Below are positions 5,278 to 9,476 of a stretch of DNA of 9,476 nucleotides, in pieces. Below the pieces are notes generated by a model. It had not been told where the DNA came from. It ran no database searches and worked only from the letters and a program-made list of their open reading frames with translations. The first letter of the stretch is position 1. Each line of letters opens with the position of its first letter. Location: NCBI GenBank assembly GCA_903895475.1, contig CAITUF010000015.1:1-9476 (forward strand), given 5' to 3'. The stretch is from an uncultured Opitutia bacterium. Its GTDB lineage: Bacteria; Verrucomicrobiota; Verrucomicrobiia; Opitutales; UBA953. The translations under genes were made by a program, and so were the position numbers.

Positions 5278-6999
5278 ATGTCCGAAAATACTGAACCCGA
5301 AGATCACCTAGAAGATTCCCCCGAAGAAGGCACGCCGCCGACGACTGGGGTGGATCAGCAGAAGCTCGCCGAAGAGGCCGCCCGCCGGCGCAAGGAGCTC
5401 CCGTTGCTGCAGCGTATCGTTAAGCACTTCTCCAAGGATCGCAACACGTACCGCGAGCTCGTCATCAACGCCGAGACTTTAGAGAAACGCGTCGCGCTGC
5501 TGACGAATGGCGTCCTCGACAAGTTCGAGATCGAGCACAAGGGCGAGAACCGCATGGTCGGCGCGATCTTCAAGGGTCGCGTGCAAAATCTGGAGGCGGG
5601 CCTCAAAGCCGCCTTCGTGGATATCGGTCAGCCGAAGAATGCGTTCCTTCACTACTGGGACATGCTCCCGGCGGCGAATGATTCGCAGGTCGAATTCATC
5701 CGCGACAACGAATCCGCCGAGCAGAAGCAGCGCAAGGCCCGCTACCAAGCCAAGGACATCCCCCAGCTCTTCCCCGCTGGCTCCGACATCGTCATCCAGG
5801 TCGTTAAGGATCAGATCGGCACCAAGGGCCCTCGCTCGACGACCAACATCGCCTTGCCGGGCCGCTACGTCGTCCTGATGCCGTTCAGTGGCGCTTGCGG
5901 CGTTTCCCGTAAAATCGAAGACAATGCCGAGCGCGACCGCCTGAAGGACATCCTCCGTTCGCTGACCATTCCGGAAGGCATGGGCGTCATCATCCGCACC
6001 GCCGGTGAAGGCAAGCAGGCCCGCTGGTTCGTTCGCGACCTGCACATGCTGCTCAAGCGCTGGCAGGCCATCGTCGAAAAGATTAACGCTCCCGATCGCA
6101 AGCCAGTGCTCCTGTACCAAGAGCCGGGCCTCATTGAGCGTACCGTCCGCGACTTCCTCACGGAAGAGGTCGACCGCATCCTCGTCGACAACCCGGGCGA
6201 CTTCAAACTGGTCCAGGACCTCGTGGGGGAGATTTCCCCGCGTTCCCGTTCGCGCGTTGAACTCTACAGCGACCCCATCCCGGTTTTTGAGCGCTACAAT
6301 ATCGAGCGCCAGATTGAGCAGCTCTTCCAGCGGCGCGTCCCGCTCCCAAGCGGTGGTGAAATCGTCATCGACGAGACCGAGGCCCTCACGGCCATCGACG
6401 TCAATACTGGCTCCCACCGGGGCAAGGAAGGGAAGGACGGTAGCTTTATCACTCAGGCTAACTTGGAGGCCGTGACTGAGGCCGCCCGCCAAATCCAGCT
6501 CCGCAACCTAGGCGGCCTCATCATGATCGACACGATCGACATGAAGAACGCCAAGGACCGCAAGAAGGTCTTCGATACCTTGCGCGAGGCGATGGAGAAT
6601 GATCGCGCGAAGCACCAGATTTTGCCGATTTCACAGCTCGGCGTGCTGCAGATGACCCGCCAGCGTCACACCGAGTCGAACACGACCTCGATGTACACCG
6701 CCTGCCCGCATTGCCAAGGCCGTGGTATCGTGAAGAACCCGCGCACTGTCTCGGTCGAGGTTCAGCGTAAGCTCTTGGGTCTCATTCGTCGACTCCGCAC
6801 CGAGCGCAAGGCCGCGGGCGAGATTGTCATCCGGATTGTCCTGCACCCCATCAACCTCGACCGCATTAAGCTCGAGGATAAAGAGTTCTTCATCGACCTC
6901 GAGAAATCCTGCAATGTCCGCCTGCTCTTCAAGCATGACGCCGCGTTCCACGTGGAGACGTTCAAGCTGATGGACGAGGCAGGCAACGACTTCCGCTAA
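5278..6999 (+). CDS. rng: Ribonuclease E/G family endoribonuclease
   Basis: A single-strand-specific endoribonuclease for mRNA turnover and rRNA 5' processing. It has 573 residues from the ATG at 5278, 7 nt after the rodA stop, indicating an operon. An upstream GTG (5224) and ATG (5236) in frame overlap rodA and are less likely; neither start has a strong Shine-Dalgarno sequence. Seen: an acidic/helical N-terminal extension (1-58); an S1 domain from RELVINAETLEKRVALL with FKGRVQNLEAGLKAAFVDIG (98-117); 5'-sensor residues Arg240-Thr241 in GMGVIIRTAG; catalytic Asp374 in TAIDVNTG and Asp418 in IMIDTIDM; and the Zn-link CPHCQGRG with Cys476/Cys479. It ends soon after the small domain, without the long disordered C-terminal scaffold of E. 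coli RNase E, so the architecture is RNase G-like. Identity is secure; the E versus G label is architectural. Confidence 0.95.
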   Translation: MSENTEPEDHLEDSPEEGTPPTTGVDQQKLAEEAARRRKELPLLQRIVKHFSKDRNTYRELVINAETLEKRVALLTNGVLDKFEIEHKGENRMVGAIFKGRVQNLEAGLKAAFVDIGQPKNAFLHYWDMLPAANDSQVEFIRDNESAEQKQRKARYQAKDIPQLFPAGSDIVIQVVKDQIGTKGPRSTTNIALPGRYVVLMPFSGACGVSRKIEDNAERDRLKDILRSLTIPEGMGVIIRTAGEGKQARWFVRDLHMLLKRWQAIVEKINAPDRKPVLLYQEPGLIERTVRDFLTEEVDRILVDNPGDFKLVQDLVGEISPRSRSRVELYSDPIPVFERYNIERQIEQLFQRRVPLPSGGEIVIDETEALTAIDVNTGSHRGKEGKDGSFITQANLEAVTEAARQIQLRNLGGLIMIDTIDMKNAKDRKKVFDTLREAMENDRAKHQILPISQLGVLQMTRQRHTESNTTSMYTACPHCQGRGIVKNPRTVSVEVQRKLLGLIRRLRTERKAAGEIVIRIVLHPINLDRIKLEDKEFFIDLEKSCNVRLLFKHDAAFHVETFKLMDEAGNDFR

Positions 7000-7011
7000 G
7001 CCATCGGCTGT

Positions 7012-7030
7012 CGGGGCGTCAGACGCCCCG
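7012..7030. terminator. GC hairpin between convergent rng and the ATPase gene
   Basis: An 8-bp stem CGGGGCGT / ACGCCCCG (7012-7019 with 7023-7030) closes a 3-base loop. It sits 12 nt after the rng stop and overlaps the ATPase stop codon (7021-7019). Neither strand has a U-tract after it, so it is at best a Rho-dependent or 3'-end-stabilising structure shared by both transcripts. Confidence 0.45.
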
Positions 7031-8920
7031 GCGGGCCCGGTGGGCGAGCAGCCGCAGTCCATTAAGGCACACGAGAACCGTGCTGCCTTCATGGACGGCG
7101 ACGCCGAGGGTGAGCGGGGCGCCCTTGAAGATGACGATGGCGGCCATCGTAAAGGCGGCTCCCACTGAGATCACGATATTCACGCGGATAGCCGTCCGGG
7201 CGGCTTGGCTCAGGTCGATGGCCGTCAGCAGGCGTTCGATACGATCATCGGTTAGGACGATATCGCTAGACTCGAGGGCGGCGTCGCTCCCGCGTCCACC
7301 CATGCCGATGGCCACGTCGGCCGCGGCGAGGCTCGGGGCGTCATTAACGCCATCTCCGACCATCGCGACCACATGGCCCTCGGTCGATAGCTTACGGATC
7401 GCCTGCATCTTGGCATCCGGCGTGAGGCCCGCACGGTAACTTTGGATGCCGACCTGTTTGGCCGCGACGACGGCCGCTTCTTCGCGATCTCCCGTCAGCA
7501 TGACCGTACGGATACCTTGTTGATGGAGGGCGGCGAGGGTCGGGGCACTGGCTGGCCGGATGGCGTCGACGAGCGTCGCCCGGACCTGTACGGAGCCGTC
7601 GGAAGCCCAGACCTCGCTGACGATCGCCCCGGTGGCCACTGGGGCGCCAGGCAGGTCGTGGCCACCGACGAATTCACAGGAGCCCACACTCCAGCGGGTG
7701 CCCTCAACGGTGCCCGCGATGCCTTGGCCAGGCGAGTTAGAGAGTCCGGTGACGGCTTGGGTGGTCGCGCCTTCGGCTTGGCAGGCTTTGACGATGCCCA
7801 CGGCAAAGGGATGGGTCGAGTTGGCCTCGATCGAGAGCAGGGCATTGAGCGCCCGTCGGCGGTCAGCGTTGGCAGGGAAGACCTCTAAGGCCGCAACGGC
7901 GGGTTCGCCGGCAGTCAACGTGCCAGTCTTGTCGAAACAGACGCAGTCGACGTCGGCGAGGCGTTCCACCGCAGCACCACCGCGAAAGAGAATCCCGTGG
8001 CGGGCACCGTTGGCGATGGCGGCCAGGACCGCAGAGGGCACGGAGAGTACCAAGGCACAGGGGCTGAGTACGACCAGTAACGTCATGGCACGGTAGAGGG
8101 CAGAGTCTTCGGTGCCCAACGCCGGGCGCCCCAGGAGCAGTTGCAGGCCGAAGAAGGCGGCCGAAGCAGTCAAGGTGAAGATGGCGTAGGTATCGCCCCA
8201 GCGGTCGATGGCACGTTGCGCCGGGGCCTTGCTCTCTTGAGCCTCGCGGATGAGAGCCACAATGCGGTGGAGGGCGCTATCCTTTTCGGCCTTGGTCACG
8301 CGGACGACGAGCCGCCCCCAGCTATTCAGAGTTCCGCTGGAGACGCTAGAGCCCGTCCGTTTGTCCACCGGCTTCGCTTCGCCGGTTAGGTTGGATTCAT
8401 CGATACCGCTCTCACCTTCGGTGACGATACCATCGGCTGGAACCAGTTCGCCCGGAAGCACGAGGACGATTTGACCTGGCTGCAGGGCGGCGACCGCCAC
8501 GACGCTCTCTTTGCCGTCAGAACCCAGTAAACGGGCCTGTTTAGGGGCTTTATCGAGCAGGGCGTCGATAGCTCCGCGGGTGCGGTCCATCGCATAATGC
8601 TCGATGGCGCCCGCGGTGCTGAAGAGGAAAAGGAGGAGGACGCCTTCCTCTGGGTGGCCGACGATCCAGGCGCCGCCGGCGGCGAGTAACATCAGCAAGT
8701 GGACGTCGATGCGGCGCTCACGGAGCGCCGCCCAGGCGTCCACCGCTGCATCCCAACCGCCGGCGAGGCTGGCGAGCGCGAGGAGTGCGGGAGCACACCA
8801 GGCCCACTCGCTCGGTGGTACCCAAAAGTGACCGCAAGCGAGCGCCGCGAGGCCAAAAACTCCGCAGGTCAACGCCAAGATCGCAATTTTTTTCCATTCA
8901 CCTGGAGCTTCGTTGTGCAT
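7019..8920 (-). CDS. P1B-type metal-exporting ATPase, P1B-4-like (Co/Fe/Zn class)
   Basis: An inner-membrane ATP-driven exporter of divalent transition metals. It has 633 residues and no N-terminal Cys-containing HMA domain. Motifs in order: membrane helices from about 12-110; actuator NLTGEAKPVDK (177-187); metal-site membrane motif SPCALVLSVPSA (286-297); phosphorylation motif CFDKTGTLTAGEP with Asp330; nucleotide-domain THPF (His370-Pro371); MLTGDRE (474-480); and VGDGVNDAPS (521-530). The last membrane helices contain HEGSTVLVCLNGLRLL (610-625). The SPC plus HEGST pair is the signature described for the P1B-4 subgroup (CoaT, CtpD, PfeT type) rather than CPC copper or zinc pumps. Metal specificity is therefore inferred as Co2+, Fe2+ or Zn2+. 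The ATG at 8920 has a weak GAAGAA upstream. No metallochaperone or MerR/ArsR regulator is next to it; a tandem RHH ORF is divergent. Confidence 0.93.
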   Translation of the reverse strand: MHNEAPGEWKKIAILALTCGVFGLAALACGHFWVPPSEWAWCAPALLALASLAGGWDAAVDAWAALRERRIDVHLLMLLAAGGAWIVGHPEEGVLLLFLFSTAGAIEHYAMDRTRGAIDALLDKAPKQARLLGSDGKESVVAVAALQPGQIVLVLPGELVPADGIVTEGESGIDESNLTGEAKPVDKRTGSSVSSGTLNSWGRLVVRVTKAEKDSALHRIVALIREAQESKAPAQRAIDRWGDTYAIFTLTASAAFFGLQLLLGRPALGTEDSALYRAMTLLVVLSPCALVLSVPSAVLAAIANGARHGILFRGGAAVERLADVDCVCFDKTGTLTAGEPAVAALEVFPANADRRRALNALLSIEANSTHPFAVGIVKACQAEGATTQAVTGLSNSPGQGIAGTVEGTRWSVGSCEFVGGHDLPGAPVATGAIVSEVWASDGSVQVRATLVDAIRPASAPTLAALHQQGIRTVMLTGDREEAAVVAAKQVGIQSYRAGLTPDAKMQAIRKLSTEGHVVAMVGDGVNDAPSLAAADVAIGMGGRGSDAALESSDIVLTDDRIERLLTAIDLSQAARTAIRVNIVISVGAAFTMAAIVIFKGAPLTLGVAVHEGSTVLVCLNGLRLLAHRARRGV

Positions 8921-8926
8921 GTGATT

Positions 8927-8955
8927 CTTCTACGTGCGAAATATACGTGCGTCAA
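8927..8955 (-). promoter_or_regulatory. Candidate promoter of the ATPase gene
   Basis: On the minus strand TTGACG (8955-8950), 17 bp and TAGAAG (8932-8927) form a plausible but weak sigma70-type pair. It would place the transcription start at or within a few bases of the ATG at 8920, giving a nearly leaderless mRNA. An alternative -10, TATATT (8945-8940), has a closer match but no good -35. Confidence 0.35.
8931..8951. repeat. Direct repeat TACGTGCG x2 upstream of the ATPase
   Basis: Two identical 8-bp copies (8931-8938 and 8944-8951) are separated by AAATA, a 13-bp period. They lie inside the candidate ATPase promoter, 11 nt before its start codon. Short direct repeats in this position are typical of regulator binding sites; RHH proteins often bind tandem half-sites. 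The link to any regulator is inference. Confidence 0.5.
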
Positions 8956-9098
8956 TCTCGCTACGATGAACACGAGTTAAAGTCGCTGTAGTGAATTCGC
9001 GTTTACGATTTCGTCGTCGGCGAAACGGTGAGCGACAAAAGTCACTCAGCGTCGATTACAAAAATTCCTCTTGCGCAGTTGTGATAAATGCCTACACC
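8956..9098. other. Intergenic stretch between the divergent ATPase and RHH genes
   Basis: No gene or RNA family is recognised here. It is more AT-rich than its surroundings near 9056-9100, where a weak plus-strand -10-like GATAAA (9083-9088) follows a TG and could serve the RHH ORF. No matching -35 is clear. Small minus-strand frames here look spurious. Confidence 0.3.
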
Positions 9099-9113
9099 TT
9101 AACCCAGAGTTAA
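9099..9113. promoter_or_regulatory. Inverted repeat TTAAC-CCAGA-GTTAA before the RHH ORF
   Basis: Perfect 5-bp arms with a 5-base centre end 7 nt before the GTG at 9121. The position and symmetry suit an autoregulatory operator for a dimeric DNA-binding protein such as the RHH product. Short arms make chance occurrence possible. Confidence 0.3.
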
Positions 9114-9120
9114 CCGCAAC

Positions 9121-9476
9121 GTGACGAACCGAACCGAAACCCCCAGCGAAAGCCTGATCACCGTGTCGCTTCCCCCGAAGCTCCACTCTGATGCGGTCGC
9201 CTTTCAGCACCGGGCCGGTCTTTCGACTCTCAGTGAAGTCATCCGTCATGCGCTTGATTGCTATGATGATGCCCGTCCTGCCCTAGAGCCTACTCGCTCT
9301 CGCCAGGTTTCTTTCCGCGTACCGTCGGAGCTCCGCACTCGTATCACCCGTCAGGCGCGCAACGCCAGGGTAAGTGTAGGGCGAATCGTCAGGGTGGCGC
9401 TTCAGGCGCTGCCCTCTAACCCAACAACGATCCAAAATAAGGAAAAAACTATGGCAAAGAAAAAGGCTGCTGCTAA
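9121..9476 (+). CDS. Tandem ribbon-helix-helix DNA-binding protein, open at window edge
   Basis: I translated this frame directly: an in-frame TAA at 9100-9102 precedes it, the only early start is GTG at 9121, and it has no stop before the window ends (118 codons seen). Residues 11-48 (LITVSLPPKLHSDAV... LSEVIRHALDCYDD) match a ribbon-helix-helix unit: a basic/hydrophobic beta strand, then two helices with a GLS-type turn and SEVIRHAL. Residues 61-98 (RQVSFRVPSELRTRI... VSVGRIVRVALQALP) form a second, similar unit. RHH proteins normally dimerise to make one DNA-binding fold, so two units in one chain could pair internally. After a linker the frame runs into a Lys/Ala-rich start, MAKKKAAA. No strong Shine-Dalgarno sequence precedes the GTG. 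It may be one long protein or overlap a separate in-frame gene at 9451. DNA target unknown. Confidence 0.65.
   Translation, partial: MTNRTETPSESLITVSLPPKLHSDAVAFQHRAGLSTLSEVIRHALDCYDDARPALEPTRSRQVSFRVPSELRTRITRQARNARVSVGRIVRVALQALPSNPTTIQNKEKTMAKKKAAA
9438..9443 (+). promoter_or_regulatory. Shine-Dalgarno sequence for the internal start at 9451
   Basis: TAAGGA lies 7 nt before ATG at 9451, the best-placed ribosome binding site near any start in this window. It lies inside the open RHH frame and supports independent initiation at 9451. Confidence 0.65.
9451..9476 (+). CDS. Start of a Lys/Ala-rich protein (partial, 8 codons)
   Basis: ATG with a good ribosome binding site begins MAKKKAAA and runs off the window. 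Such starts are common in small basic histone-like DNA-binding proteins with Lys/Ala/Pro repeats, but eight residues cannot identify a family. It is in the same frame as the tandem-RHH ORF with no stop between them. It is therefore either a separate gene whose upstream frame is open by chance, or an internal start yielding a short isoform. Confidence 0.55.

Noticed and set aside
5479..6492. 337-codon minus-strand frame opposite rng
   Set aside because: It lies antisense to a conserved RNase E/G with intact catalytic motifs. Its product is a Leu/Asp/Val-rich mirror with no domain.
9046..9249. 67-codon minus-strand frame opposite the RHH start
   Set aside because: No recognisable content, and it is antisense to a frame with clear RHH character.

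Overview
The window is about 60% G+C and gene-dense. It carries housekeeping genes of a Gram-negative-type bacterium. The combination of RNase Y, an RNase E/G, a RodA-type elongation protein and MurA, together with an Arg/Gly/Asp-rich low-complexity protein and a Lys/Ala-rich 'MAKKKAAA' start, most resembles Verrucomicrobiota (Opitutales-like). This placement is an inference from gene content and style; no marker gene was searched.

Layout. On the minus strand, reading from high to low coordinates, lie rny (RNase Y, 3818-2382), a 270-bp structured intergenic leader, an Arg-rich/RGG-repeat protein (2111-1116), a compact intrinsic terminator (about 1109-1076) and the first 356 codons of murA (1070 to the window edge). 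Divergent from rny, after a 117-bp gap, rodA (3936-5270) and an RNase E/G gene (5278-6999) form a tight plus-strand pair. A GC hairpin separates them from a convergent P1B-type metal-export ATPase (8920-7019, minus). A 200-bp intergenic region with repeats separates the ATPase from a divergent plus-strand ORF at 9121. This ORF encodes two ribbon-helix-helix units and stays open to the window edge. It contains a second in-frame ATG (9451) behind a good ribosome binding site.

How the genes may work together. RodA and MurA serve peptidoglycan synthesis. RNase Y and RNase E/G are the two classical initiators of bulk mRNA decay and the usual platforms of RNA degradosomes. An RGG-type protein with one basic amphipathic segment lies directly downstream of rny. 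It is therefore a reasonable, untested candidate for a membrane-associated RNA-binding partner of one of these nucleases. This and the tandem-RHH/nested-start ORF are the two places that most deserve follow-up. The remaining genes are canonical, with catalytic motifs intact. No rRNA, tRNA, CRISPR array, transposase or prophage gene was seen.
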